DNA of 64,000 nt, taken from Streptomyces sp. XY006 (GTDB lineage: Bacteria > Actinomycetota > Actinomycetes > Streptomycetales > Streptomycetaceae). The first letter of the stretch is position 1; each line of letters starts with the position of its first letter. Both the position numbers and the translations under genes were made by a program. Location of the stretch: positions 434,001-498,000 of the forward strand of contig NZ_NOKT01000001.1 of the NCBI RefSeq assembly GCF_002237655.1, given 5' to 3'. The notes beneath the pieces were generated by a model. That model was not told the origin of the DNA, did no database searches, and saw nothing but the letters and a program-made list of their open reading frames with translations. Shown here one piece after another: positions 1 through 8,543 of this stretch.

Positions 1-11
1 CCCGGAACCCG

Positions 12-1049
12 GTGATCAAGGTGGCCGACCTGGCCTGGCTGGAGTTCGAGAAGCCTGATCTGGGCCGCGCCGAGGTCTTCGCCCGTGACTTCGGCTTCGG
101 CATCGCCGCCCGCACCGACCGTGAGCTGTGGCTGCGCGGCACCTTCGCCGGGTCACCCTGCATGGTGATCCGGAAAGGGCGCACGTCCCGCTTCATCGGC
201 CCCGTCTTCCGGGCCGCCGGACGGGCCGACCTGGACCGGCTGGCCCGCGAGACGGGCACGTCCGTGCGGGACGCGGACGTGCCCGGCGGTGGCAAGGCGG
301 TCGGGCTGCTCGACCCCTCCGGCTTCCCGGTCCGGGTCGTGCACTGCGGGGAGGAACTGCCGGCGTTGCCCGAGCAGCAGCCGCTGCTGCTCAACTTCGG
401 CACCGATCACCGCCGTACGAACGCCACCCAGCGTCCACCGCGCGAACCCTCCCGCATCCAGCGCCTGGGCCACGTGGTGCTGGAGACGCGGGTGTTCGGG
501 AGGGCCCTGGACTGGTACCTGGACACCCTCGGGATGATCGTGTCCGACTTCCTGTTCCTGGACGGGCAGCGCGACCGCGGCCCGACGATGGCGTTCGTCC
601 GCTGCGACCTGGGCAGCGTGCCGGCCGATCACCACACCCTCGCCATGCACCTGGGGCCGGGCACCGGCTATGTCCACTCCGCCTACCAGGTCACCGACCT
701 CGACTCCATCGCGGCGGGCGGCGAGTACCTCAAGGAGCGCGGCTACCAGCGCAGTTGGGGCATCGGCAGGCACATCCAGGGCAGCCAGCTGTTCGACTAC
801 TGGCGCGACCCGGACCGCTTCATGCTGGAGCACTTCGCCGACGGCGACCTGTTCACCTGCGACGTCGAGCCCGGGTGGGCCCCCATGTCGACCAGCGGGC
901 TGGCCCAGTGGGGCCCGCCGGCCACCCGCGACTTCCTCGGCGCGAGCCCGTCCCCGCAGCGGGTCCGTGACGTCATCGAGGCACTGCGCGGCGACAACGA
1001 ACTGGATCCGGCACGCCTGCTGGGCCTCCTCAAGGCCACAAGGTCCTGA
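12..1049 (+). CDS. VOC-family extradiol ring-cleavage dioxygenase (5' end may lie outside window)
   Basis: Likely Fe(II)-dependent extradiol dioxygenase that opens a catechol-type ring in a meta-cleavage pathway. The 345-residue frame has the two-module vicinal-oxygen-chelate layout of type I extradiol enzymes. Likely metal ligands by position are a His near residue 153 (LGHVVLE), a His near 213 (LAMHLG) and a Glu near 272 (FMLEHF). A GTG at 12 is the first start visible, but the frame is open to the window edge, so the true start could be upstream. It is followed closely by a fumarylacetoacetate-hydrolase-like gene and an MhpA-like hydroxylase, which fits one aromatic catabolic operon. The substrate cannot be read from sequence. 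Confidence 0.85.
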   Translation: MIKVADLAWLEFEKPDLGRAEVFARDFGFGIAARTDRELWLRGTFAGSPCMVIRKGRTSRFIGPVFRAAGRADLDRLARETGTSVRDADVPGGGKAVGLLDPSGFPVRVVHCGEELPALPEQQPLLLNFGTDHRRTNATQRPPREPSRIQRLGHVVLETRVFGRALDWYLDTLGMIVSDFLFLDGQRDRGPTMAFVRCDLGSVPADHHTLAMHLGPGTGYVHSAYQVTDLDSIAAGGEYLKERGYQRSWGIGRHIQGSQLFDYWRDPDRFMLEHFADGDLFTCDVEPGWAPMSTSGLAQWGPPATRDFLGASPSPQRVRDVIEALRGDNELDPARLLGLLKATRS

Positions 1050-1077
1050 ACCACAACCCCCTTACGAAGGTACTGAC

Positions 1078-2028
1078 ATGAGCACCAACGTCCTGCGCAC
1101 CGCCGACGGCTGGTGGGTTCAGCGCGGCGACCGGGCCATTCCCGTCGACACCAAGGCCGACACCACCGCCGAGCTGATCGCCGACCGGGCCGCCGTCCGG
1201 GAGGCGACACGGTCGGCCGACACCGGCACGCCCGTCACCGACCTGGTCGCCCTCTCACCGGTCACCACCCCCTGCCGCGTGGTCGCCCAGATGGTCAACT
1301 ACCGCAGCCACGCCCGGGATTCAGGCTTCACCGGCGACATCCCGCCCGCCTTCTTCCGCAAGGCGTCCGGCTCGGTGAGCGGACCGCACGAGAGCATCGT
1401 CCGGCCCTCCCATGTGAAGCTCCTCGACTACGAGATCGAACTCGGGCTCGTCATGGGCGCGCCCCTGCCCATCGGCACCGTCGTCGACGAGCGGGACCTG
1501 CCGTCGTACGTCGCCGGGCTGGTGGTCGCCAACGACGTCAGCGCGCGCGATGTCCAGCTGACCAAGACGCAGTTCTACGAGAGCAAGTCGTACCCGACCT
1601 TCACCCCGACCGGTCCGTACCTGTCGTTGCTGGAGCCGGAGGACTTCGCTCATCTCCTGAATCTGCGGCTGAAGTTGAGCGTCAACGGCGAGCTGCGCCA
1701 GGACCGCACTCTCGCCGACATGATCGTCCGCCCGGCGCAGGCTCTCACCCTGCTGGCCCGCTTCCAGACCCTCGACCCCGGCGACCTGCTGCTGACCGGT
1801 ACACCCGGTGGCACGGCCCTGAAGGCTCCGCCGAAGCCGGTCGAGAAGATCGGCGCGCTGCTGCCGCCCGCGGTGAAGTGGAAGGCGTTCTTCAGGTCGC
1901 AGGCGAAGAACCCGCACTACCTGCATGCCGGTGACGTGATCACCGCGACGATCGCGACCCCGGACGGCCGGATCGACCTCGGCGAGCAGCGCACGCCGGT
2001 CGCGGACGCCGACCAGCACCCGAGGTGA
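1078..2028 (+). CDS. Fumarylacetoacetate hydrolase family protein
   Basis: A 316-residue FAH-fold enzyme expected to hydrolyse, decarboxylate or isomerise the ring-opened product made by the upstream dioxygenase. Family metal-site features are visible: the E-x-E pair in DYEIELGLV (about residues 119-121) and the later acidic residue in VVANDVSARDVQ. The C-terminal half has the usual LLTGTPGGTA loop. ATG at 1078 was chosen because it begins the conserved N-terminus and lies 28 bp after the dioxygenase stop, behind a purine-rich stretch (cttacgaagg). The next gene starts 7 bp after its stop, consistent with an operon. Exact activity (fumarylpyruvate hydrolase, HHDD isomerase or related) is undetermined. 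Confidence 0.88.
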   Translation: MSTNVLRTADGWWVQRGDRAIPVDTKADTTAELIADRAAVREATRSADTGTPVTDLVALSPVTTPCRVVAQMVNYRSHARDSGFTGDIPPAFFRKASGSVSGPHESIVRPSHVKLLDYEIELGLVMGAPLPIGTVVDERDLPSYVAGLVVANDVSARDVQLTKTQFYESKSYPTFTPTGPYLSLLEPEDFAHLLNLRLKLSVNGELRQDRTLADMIVRPAQALTLLARFQTLDPGDLLLTGTPGGTALKAPPKPVEKIGALLPPAVKWKAFFRSQAKNPHYLHAGDVITATIATPDGRIDLGEQRTPVADADQHPR

Positions 2029-2035
2029 GCCGCGC

Positions 2036-3667
2036 ATGACCGTCGACGAAGCCGCCCGTGTGCCCGTCGTGATCATCGGCGCCGGACCGGTGGGCGTGAC
2101 CGCCGCCCTCCTCCTGGCCCGGCGCGGAGTCCGCACCCTGATCCTGGAACGCCATCGGGACGTCTACCCCCTCCCGCGCGCCGTCGCGACCGACGACGAG
2201 GTCCGCAGAATCCTCCAGGCCGCTGGCGTCGGCGAGGAGTTCGCCGCGATCGCCCGCCCGGCCAACGGGCTACGGCTGCTGGACGCCCGGCACCGGGTGA
2301 TGGCCGAGTTCCGCCGCACCGAGCACGGCCACCACGGCTACCCGCAGACCAGCATGTTCGACCAGCCCGAGCTGGAGCGCCTGCTGCGCGACGCCCTCGC
2401 CCGGCACCAGGAGTGCGAACTGCGCGCAGACGTGGAGGTCGTCGGCATCGAGCAGGACGGAGACGGCCCGGTCCGGGTGACCTACCGTGACGACGACGGC
2501 GACCATCCCCTGTGGGCCGATGCCGTCCTCGGCTGCGACGGCGCCAACGGCCTCACCCGCGACGCCATCGGCGCCGTGTGGGAGGACCTGCGCTTCGAGG
2601 AGCGCTGGACGGTCATCGACGTCCGCACCCAGGCCGGTGTCCGCTCCTGGGAGGGCGTCGACCAGGTCTGCGACCCGGACCGGCCGGCGACCTTCATGCG
2701 CATCGGCGAGGACCGCTACCGCTGGGAGTTCCGCCTCGGGGACGCCCAGAGGCCGGTGCGCGAACTGATCGCCCCATGGCTGCCGCCCTCCTACGACGGG
2801 GACTTCGAAATCGTCCGCGAAGCGCAGTACACCTTCCGGGCCCGGGTCGCCGACCGATGGCGCAGCGGACGGGTCTTCCTCCTCGGCGACGCCGCCCACC
2901 TCACCCCGCCGTTCGTCGGACAAGGGCTGTGTGCCGGCCTGCGGGACGCCTACAACCTCACCTGGAAGCTCGCCCGCGTCCTCCGACAGGGCGGCGACGA
3001 GCGTCTGCTGGACACCTATGAGAGCGAGCGCAAGCCGCACGCCCGGTATGTGATCCGGCTAGCGGTGGCCATGGGCTGGGCCATGACCGGCGGCCAGGAT
3101 GACGCCGCCGCGCTGCGCCGCGGGCTCCTGGCCGCAGCCTGCCGCATACCCGGCCTGACCGCGGCGGCCGGCCGCGACCTCAGTCCGCCCCTGACCGCCG
3201 GGCCTCTGGTCCGGCGCCGACTCGGCAGGGGACTGGTGGGCACACACTGCCCGCAACCATGGATCACCGCCGGAGGGCGGCGTACCCGCCTCGACGAGCT
3301 GCTCGGCGATTCCTTCACCATCCTGACCGGCACCGAACCCCCGCCCTCGCTGAGTGCCCTCGCCCAGGGACTCGGGGCCCGGTCGCTCTCCGTGCACGGT
3401 CTCGGCGACGACGGCACACTCGCCGCCTGGCTGCGCGCCGGTCATGCCGACGCCGTCCTGCTGCGCCCCGACCGCGTCGTCATGGACATCGTGCCTGCCG
3501 GGGGCCACGAGTTCACCGGAACGGCGGCCTGGGCGCCGCTTCTGCACACGACACGCACCCCTTGCCCGACGCGCAGACCCTTCGCTCGTCTGGGCGCCGA
3601 GTGTCGGGGCGGGCGTCCGGGCCGGGCAACGGCACCACCCCACGGATCACCCTCGCCGTCGGCCTGA
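2036..3667 (+). CDS. FAD-dependent aromatic monooxygenase, MhpA-like
   Basis: Flavoprotein hydroxylase of 543 residues in the 3-(3-hydroxyphenyl)propionate hydroxylase (MhpA) group, which inserts oxygen into phenolic rings with NAD(P)H. The FAD dinucleotide-binding motif (VVIIGAGPVG) is at residues 9-18, and the second FAD motif (FLLGDAAHLTPP) is near residue 285. A C-terminal thioredoxin-like region follows, as in MhpA. Its job in this operon would be to produce the catechol cleaved by the dioxygenase encoded at the window start. The last ~45 residues are Arg/Pro-rich and less family-like, so the extreme C-terminus may be altered by a frameshift or be lineage-specific. Confidence 0.9.
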   Translation: MTVDEAARVPVVIIGAGPVGVTAALLLARRGVRTLILERHRDVYPLPRAVATDDEVRRILQAAGVGEEFAAIARPANGLRLLDARHRVMAEFRRTEHGHHGYPQTSMFDQPELERLLRDALARHQECELRADVEVVGIEQDGDGPVRVTYRDDDGDHPLWADAVLGCDGANGLTRDAIGAVWEDLRFEERWTVIDVRTQAGVRSWEGVDQVCDPDRPATFMRIGEDRYRWEFRLGDAQRPVRELIAPWLPPSYDGDFEIVREAQYTFRARVADRWRSGRVFLLGDAAHLTPPFVGQGLCAGLRDAYNLTWKLARVLRQGGDERLLDTYESERKPHARYVIRLAVAMGWAMTGGQDDAAALRRGLLAAACRIPGLTAAAGRDLSPPLTAGPLVRRRLGRGLVGTHCPQPWITAGGRRTRLDELLGDSFTILTGTEPPPSLSALAQGLGARSLSVHGLGDDGTLAAWLRAGHADAVLLRPDRVVMDIVPAGGHEFTGTAAWAPLLHTTRTPCPTRRPFARLGAECRGGRPGRATAPPHGSPSPSA

Positions 3668-3941
3668 CCTGGTCGTTCTGGCCACCTGCCCCGGGGCCGG
3701 CGGGGATAAGCCGGCGGGCCCAATCCGCCCTTCGCGCCGGTCAGTTGCGTGTTTCACGCGACTTCTTCCCGCGGCGAGTCGTGGTACCGGGCGCGACTGT
3801 GCCACGGTGGAAGGACAACGAGACCGACCGGCGCCGCAAGCGCTGGTCTTTCGGGAGAGCCGGGCGTTGCCCCCATCCCGGGCACCCGGCCCCGCCATCG
3901 TCGTACACCCCTCGGGGGTGTTTCGCCTTTGGGCTCGCCGA

Positions 3942-3955
3942 CCCCCGAAAGGGGG
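3942..3955. other. Small perfect hairpin upstream of STAS gene
   Basis: CCCCC-GAAA-GGGGG, a 5-bp G+C stem with a GAAA tetraloop, ending 10 bp before the ATG of the STAS-domain gene. It could affect ribosome access, since no clear Shine-Dalgarno sequence is present between it and the ATG. Function is inferred only. Confidence 0.35.
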
Positions 3956-3965
3956 ACGCGCCCCC

Positions 3966-4310
3966 ATGAACATCATCACCACCCTCGACGGCCCCACCGC
4001 ACGCATCTCCCCGCGCGGAGAGATCGACTTCGACGCCCTGCCCCCGCTGCGCGCCGCCGCCGACGCCCTGCCGCCGCAGGTGACCGACGTGCAGTGGGAC
4101 CTGTCCCACACACCTTTCATGGACATCGCAGGCCTCCACCTCCTCTTCGGCCCCGGCAGTGGCCCCCGGCACCGGACGACCGTGACCGGACTGCGCGATC
4201 AGCCGCTGTGGCTGCTGCTCACCGCTGCCGACGTGAATCCCGCCGTCTTCGACCTGGCTCGCCTGCTGCCCGACGTGCCCCCGGCCCGTTTCCGGCCCGC
4301 GGCGGCTTGA
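3966..4310 (+). CDS. STAS-domain protein (anti-sigma factor antagonist-like)
   Basis: A 114-residue single STAS domain. This fold is used by SpoIIAA/RsbV-type antagonists, which release sigma factors by binding anti-sigma kinases. The characteristic mid-domain segment is WDLSHTPFMDIAGLHLL, where most antagonists have D-S-S/T-G. Here the corresponding stretch is FMDIAGL, with no serine or threonine at the usual phosphorylation site next to the glycine, so classic phospho-switch regulation may be absent. It stands alone, about 300 bp downstream of the monooxygenase and 240 bp upstream of a PRC-barrel stress protein. The partner kinase is not adjacent; a RsbW-like ATPase is encoded far away near 55 kb. 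Confidence 0.75.
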   Translation: MNIITTLDGPTARISPRGEIDFDALPPLRAAADALPPQVTDVQWDLSHTPFMDIAGLHLLFGPGSGPRHRTTVTGLRDQPLWLLLTAADVNPAVFDLARLLPDVPPARFRPAAA

Positions 4311-4551
4311 ACCGGTACGAAAAAAATTCTCAAAAAGCGCGAGCAGTGTTTTTGTGCGCAAAAGGGACACTTGGCGGTGGTGACAACCTGGGCCGCCTCA
4401 GGAATTGCGGGCGGTATCGCTGCTGTGGTCCGACCAAGGCGGGACAGCTCCGGCCGCGCTGCGGCCGATGGAAACGCCTCTCGCCACCACCCGTTCGAGC
4501 GGGGGTGAGCCGGATCGGCAGCTCAACCGACAGCGAAGAGAGTTAGCCATC

Positions 4552-5373
4552 GTGATCACGCATGAGCAGATTCCGACCGTGATGGACCACCCTGTCTACG
4601 ACGCCGACGGCGACCAGATCGGAGAGGCGAAGCACGTCTTCCTCGACGATGCCACCGGCCAGCCCGAGTGGGTCAGTGTCAAGACCGGCCTGTTCGGCAC
4701 CAACGAAACGTTCGTACCCGTCAAGGACGCCTCCGTCGTGGAGGACCACTTGGAGGTTCCCTACCCTAAGGCCAAGGTCAAGGACGCGCCCAACGTCGAC
4801 GTGGACTCCGGCGGACACCTCTCCGTGGACGAGGAGCACCGTCTGTACGAGTACTACGGCATCGACTGGGACGCGGTCTGGCAGCAGACCAGCGAACCCG
4901 GCGAATCCGGCCGGCGCGGCTGGGCTCACGCCGGCACCGGTGAGACGACCGGCATGCCCGGTGCCGGCTACGCCGAGACGGGCACGAGCGATGACGACGC
5001 CATGACCCGCTCGGAGGAGCGCATGCACGTCGGCATCGAGCGCCGTGAGGTGGGCCGGGCACGGCTGCGGAAGTACGTCGTGACCGAAGAGGTGCAGCAG
5101 ACCGTTCCGGTGCGCCGGGAAGAAGTCCGGATCGAGCGCGAGCCGATCACGGACGAGAACCGGGATGCCGCCCTGTCCGGGCCCGCCATCACCGAGGCCG
5201 AGCACGAGGTCACCCTGCACGAGGAGCGTCCCGTGACGGCGACGGAGACGGTGCCGGTGGAGCGGGTGCGGATGACGACCGACGAGCACACCGACGAGGA
5301 GACGGTGCGCGGCCAGGTCCGCAAGGAGCGCATCGAGGCCGAAGGCGTCGACGAAGGCCGCCAGGACCGGTAG
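4552..5373 (+). CDS. PRC-barrel / DUF2382 (YsnF-AvaK type) stress protein
   Basis: A 273-residue protein. The N-terminal PRC-barrel covers about residues 5-80 (VMDHPVYDADGDQIG, then a WVSVKTGLFG turn). A middle acidic/glycine linker follows. The C-terminal DUF2382 repeat domain is built from charged motifs such as RVRKYVVTEEV-like and VPVRREEVRIERE. Proteins of this type are common in actinobacteria and are usually linked to general stress or envelope conditions; the molecular role is unproven. GTG at 4552 was selected because it begins the PRC-barrel. A G+C-rich inverted repeat follows the stop, so it is probably monocistronic. Confidence 0.85.
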   Translation: MITHEQIPTVMDHPVYDADGDQIGEAKHVFLDDATGQPEWVSVKTGLFGTNETFVPVKDASVVEDHLEVPYPKAKVKDAPNVDVDSGGHLSVDEEHRLYEYYGIDWDAVWQQTSEPGESGRRGWAHAGTGETTGMPGAGYAETGTSDDDAMTRSEERMHVGIERREVGRARLRKYVVTEEVQQTVPVRREEVRIEREPITDENRDAALSGPAITEAEHEVTLHEERPVTATETVPVERVRMTTDEHTDEETVRGQVRKERIEAEGVDEGRQDR

Positions 5374-5393
5374 CCGGAGAGTCGCCTCCGCGC

Positions 5394-5433
5394 GTCGGGC
5401 CCGCTCGGTACCTACCAGTACGAGCGGGCCGAC
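5394..5433 (+). terminator. Hairpin terminator after PRC-barrel gene
   Basis: Imperfect inverted repeat about 20 bp after the stop codon: left arm GTCGGGCCCGCTCGGTAC, right arm GTACGAGCGGGCCGAC, with a short loop and two single-base bulges. There is no T-run, which is usual for Streptomyces terminators. Confidence 0.6.
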
Positions 5434-5440
5434 GCCGGTG

Positions 5441-5490
5441 CCCGGCAGCCTGAGGCCGAGACGGACCCGGCAGCCTGAGGCCGAGACGGA
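5441..5490. repeat. Perfect 25-bp tandem duplication
   Basis: The 25-bp unit starting CCCGGCAGCCTGAGG occurs twice head to tail (5441-5465 and 5466-5490) in the gap between two genes. It probably arose from recent slippage; no coding or regulatory role is evident. Confidence 0.8.
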
Positions 5491-5589
5491 CGGCATCTGA
5501 CGCCGGATGCCCGTCAGTCTGACGTCGGATGGGCGGCAGCCTCCGCAAGGCCGGGGCGCTGCCCCTTGAGCCGGACCGCCGAGCGGGGA

Positions 5590-6312
5590 TCAGGCCGTCC
5601 GGAGGAGCAGCTCGGCCAGTTCGGCCGGTGTGGTGATCATGCAGTCGTGGCCCGTCGCCAGCTCCCACACCTGCGCCGGCGTGCCGTTGGGCTGAAGACC
5701 GGGCACCGGGCGCCGGACGAACCCGTCCGGCAGGACGGTGCAGTGGATGTGCGTACGCGGGATCCGCCTCGCGGCCGGTTCGTGCAACCGCACCGGTTGC
5801 CGCAGGCAGTTCACCGGCTGGTCCGACAGCATCGAGCGCAGCCAGGCGACATCGTTCGGGTCGCTCACGCCGAACAGGCCGGCGGGCGGCGGCAGCTCGG
5901 GCGGAGGCGGCACCCGCCAGCCGCTCTCCGATCGCAGGGCGGCGTCGATCAACTGCTGGGTGACGGGGATGACGTCGACCGCTGTCTCGCCGTCCTCCGG
6001 GACCATCGCGTCGAGGTAGACCAGCCGCGCGATCCGGTCCGGAACGTCGTTGGCCACGGACGAGATGACCAGTCCGGCGTAACTGTGCCCGACGAGGATC
6101 ACCTCGGTGAGGTCCTCCTCGGTGATCAGCTTGACGATGTCGTTGACGTGGGTGTCGAGTCCCACGTCGGGACCGGCCAGACGGCGCTTGTCGCCGAACC
6201 CGGTGAGCGAGGGTGCGATCACGTGATGGCCCGCCGCCGCCAGCAGCGGAACCACCCGATCCCAACACGTGCCGCTGTGCCAGGCGCCGTGAACCAAGAG
6301 AAACGTGGACAT
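5590..6312 (-). CDS. Alpha/beta-fold hydrolase (EstC / hydroxynitrile-lyase-like esterase)
   Basis: A 240-residue cytosolic alpha/beta hydrolase. It begins with the compact FLLVHGAWHSG oxyanion-hole segment and has the nucleophile elbow GHSYAG (Ser near residue 96) and a C-terminal catalytic His in ATGHDCM. This small-lid architecture resembles methyl-salicylate-esterase and EstC-type enzymes acting on small esters. It is divergent from the MmyB-like regulator that starts at 6480, so the regulator may control it. The substrate is unknown. Confidence 0.87.
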   Translation of the reverse strand: MSTFLLVHGAWHSGTCWDRVVPLLAAAGHHVIAPSLTGFGDKRRLAGPDVGLDTHVNDIVKLITEEDLTEVILVGHSYAGLVISSVANDVPDRIARLVYLDAMVPEDGETAVDVIPVTQQLIDAALRSESGWRVPPPPELPPPAGLFGVSDPNDVAWLRSMLSDQPVNCLRQPVRLHEPAARRIPRTHIHCTVLPDGFVRRPVPGLQPNGTPAQVWELATGHDCMITTPAELAELLLRTA

Positions 6313-6479
6313 CGTTGTGCTCCTTGCTGTGCCGGCCCGCTGCCGGGGCGGCGGGGAACGGGCGACCGAATAGCTCGGCGGAAACGTTGCCGAGGCGGTG
6401 CCGGCCGAGCCAGGGCCGTGGCGATCCTGGGGGTGACAGGGCCACCCGCACGCGCGGCCATGCGCACTACCGTGGCGTC

Positions 6480-7346
6480 ATGACCGGCGAACCCAACCTC
6501 CTGGGCGACTACGTGCGCGCCCGCCGCGAGCTCGTCACGCCCGAGCAGGCCGGTGTGCCCGTGGTGGGAGTACGACGAGTGCCCGGCCTGCGCAGGGAGG
6601 AGGTCGCCCTGCTCGCCGGCATCAGCGTCGACTACTACCTGCGCCTGGAGCAGGGGCGCGACCGCAATCCTTCCGTTCAGGTCCTGGAGTCCCTCGCCCG
6701 TGTGCTGCTCCTGGACGACGAGGCGACGGAACACCTGCTCGCCCTGGGCGCCGACCGCCCCCGACGGCGTCGGCGCCGGTCCGCGAAGGAGACCGTCCCG
6801 CAGGGCGTCGCCCAACTCGTCGCCACGCTCCCACTGCCCGCCCTCGTCGAAGGCCGGTACTTCGACGTCCTCACCGCCAACCCGCTGGCGACGGCGCTGT
6901 CACCACGCTTCACCATGGGTACGAACCGTCTGCGCAGCCTCTTCCTCGACCCCGCCGAGCAGGCCCTCTACCCGGGCTGGGAGCAGGCCGCCGCGGGCAT
7001 GGTCGCGGGCTTCCGCCGATCCATCGGCACCGGCACGGACGACCCCCGCTGCATCGAGCTGGTGGGCGAACTCACCCTGGCCAGCCCCCTTTTCAGCCGA
7101 CTGTGGGCCCGCCACGACGTGGTGGCGTGCGAAGGAGCACCCAAGTACCTCGACCACCCCGAGGTCGGCGGCCTGTGGCTGAACCGCGAGCGGCTGAGCG
7201 TCGACGGCGCGGCCGGCCAGACGCTCGTCATCTACCATCCGGCCCCCGGCACGGACGCCGCTGAGAAACTGACGCTGCTCGCCGGCACGACACCGCCACC
7301 GCTCACGCCACGACCGACAGCGGCGCACCTCGGCCGGAGCGGTTGA
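6480..7346 (+). CDS. MmyB-like helix-turn-helix transcriptional regulator
   Basis: A 288-residue regulator with an N-terminal XRE-type helix-turn-helix (VPGLRREEVALLAGISVDYYLRLEQGRD, about residues 30-60) and a C-terminal MmyB ligand-binding domain (from about residue 110) that is thought to bind small hydrophobic molecules. The family is expanded in Streptomyces and normally sits divergent to an oxidoreductase or hydrolase, as here with the esterase at 5590-6312. ATG 6480 is the start of the conserved N-terminus (MTGEPNLLGDYVRARRE). A second member of the same family is encoded at 58389-59273 next to a short-chain dehydrogenase. Confidence 0.9.
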   Translation: MTGEPNLLGDYVRARRELVTPEQAGVPVVGVRRVPGLRREEVALLAGISVDYYLRLEQGRDRNPSVQVLESLARVLLLDDEATEHLLALGADRPRRRRRRSAKETVPQGVAQLVATLPLPALVEGRYFDVLTANPLATALSPRFTMGTNRLRSLFLDPAEQALYPGWEQAAAGMVAGFRRSIGTGTDDPRCIELVGELTLASPLFSRLWARHDVVACEGAPKYLDHPEVGGLWLNRERLSVDGAAGQTLVIYHPAPGTDAAEKLTLLAGTTPPPLTPRPTAAHLGRSG

Positions 7347-7430
7347 AGCCACCGCGGGCATCGACCTCGGCGCCTCGGGTACCCCGCATGGGCATTCAGT
7401 AGGTCGAGCCGCTTGTGAAGGAGAACTGTC

Positions 7431-7619
7431 GTGCAGGGGATGGAAGACCAGAGGGGCAACCGGTTCTGCAAGGCGTGCGGTGTGCCGGCCGAGGACGGGC
7501 GGTTGTGCAATCGCTGCGGAGCGGTTCTGGACTTCCCCGACGAGGGTGGGCTGGTCGAGGACCAAGGCGCCGCGGTGCGCCGGGACTTCGAAGGGCGTGC
7601 GCTTCGCCCGGAGGCCTGA
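7431..7619 (+). CDS. Small double-CxxC zinc-ribbon protein
   Basis: A 62-residue protein with two CxxC knuckles, CKAC (residues 14-17) and CNRC (residues 26-29), the pattern of a short zinc ribbon. The tail is acidic. GTG 7431 is favoured over ATG 7440 because a strong Shine-Dalgarno (GAAGGAG, 7418-7424) lies 6-7 bp before it. There is no recognised function; such proteins are often accessory to transcription or protein complexes. The convergent PaaX-like gene begins 36 bp after its stop. Confidence 0.65.
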   Translation: MQGMEDQRGNRFCKACGVPAEDGRLCNRCGAVLDFPDEGGLVEDQGAAVRRDFEGRALRPEA

Positions 7620-7655
7620 GCCCGCCAACGGACGCCCGCGCCGACGCCCGCACCC

Positions 7656-8543
7656 TCACGAGTCCCCACCCGGGTCGCCGAGCGTGTCGCCGTAGAGCCG
7701 GAACAGGCGCAGGGCCTCCGGTCCGTCGGTGGGGGACCGGCGCAGGCGTTGCCAGCAGTCGGCGCTGAGGCTGCGCGCCCGGGTGCCGGGCCAGGGCTGT
7801 GGCAGCAGCTCCGGGGGAAGCAGCGGGTCGGGTTCCATGGCCCTGGTGAACTCCGCCGCGAGTTGGACGGCCATGGCCAGCCGCCCGGCCGCCCCACGCT
7901 GCTCGGCGCCGTCGGTCCTTTCCATCGTCTCCAGCTCGGTCAGGCAGTGGTGTGCGAAGGCGGTGAGCCGTTCGTAGCGGGCGGCGATCTCCTCCAGCGG
8001 CCACAACTCGGCGGCCAGGGCAGCGGGATCGGCGAGCGTGCCGATGCGCAGGTCGGTGCTGGTGAGGAAGGTCAGGGAGTCCAGGACGCCCAGGTGGCGG
8101 GCGTGGGCCTCGACGATGTCGGTGACCGGGTTGGCGGTGACGTAGAGGCCGCCCTGGAGGGGGGCCGCCCCGAGGCGCAGGAGGGTGTCGCGCAGGGCGT
8201 CGCGGGTGGTGCGACGGGACTCGGGGATCGCGAAGGCGAACAGGTGCCAGACGCCGTCCCAGTCGGCGTTCCCCGCGTCCTGCCGGTAGGCGTGGCGTAC
8301 GTACTCCGCGTCCGGCGCGAGCGCGCCGGTCGGGTCGGCGACGGCCCGGAGCACGGCCTTGCGTCCGCGGCCGTCCTGGGTGAACCGGCCGTCGGCGACC
8401 AGGCGTTTGACGCACAGCCGCACCTGTTGGTCGGTCATGCCGAGCAGTCCGGCGACGCTGTACAGCTCACCGGCGTCGACGGTGCCGTCCTCCCGCACGA
8501 GCGCGTGCACGAGCAGCCGGGTGGGGACCTCCGGGGCCGTCAT
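7656..8543 (-). CDS. PaaX family transcriptional regulator
   Basis: A 295-residue GntR-like regulator of the PaaX group, whose founding member represses phenylacetate degradation in response to phenylacetyl-CoA. The N-terminal winged helix (TRLLVHALVREDGTVDAGELYSVAGLLGM...VRLCVKRLV, residues 8-50) is followed by the PaaX central domain (DWDGVWHLFAFAIPE, near residue 95) and the C-terminal domain. Its ATG overlaps the stop of the upstream acetyltransferase gene (ATGA), so the two are translationally coupled. No paa catabolic genes are nearby, and the target is unknown. It could autoregulate from the shared promoter near 9.2 kb. Confidence 0.88.
   Translation of the reverse strand: MTAPEVPTRLLVHALVREDGTVDAGELYSVAGLLGMTDQQVRLCVKRLVADGRFTQDGRGRKAVLRAVADPTGALAPDAEYVRHAYRQDAGNADWDGVWHLFAFAIPESRRTTRDALRDTLLRLGAAPLQGGLYVTANPVTDIVEAHARHLGVLDSLTFLTSTDLRIGTLADPAALAAELWPLEEIAARYERLTAFAHHCLTELETMERTDGAEQRGAAGRLAMAVQLAAEFTRAMEPDPLLPPELLPQPWPGTRARSLSADCWQRLRRSPTDGPEALRLFRLYGDTLGDPGGDS

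Noticed and set aside
4311..4551. AT-rich stretch with A and T runs after the STAS gene, first suspected as a SigB-type promoter
   Set aside because: No GTTT / GGGTAT pair with correct spacing was found, so no promoter class can be claimed.
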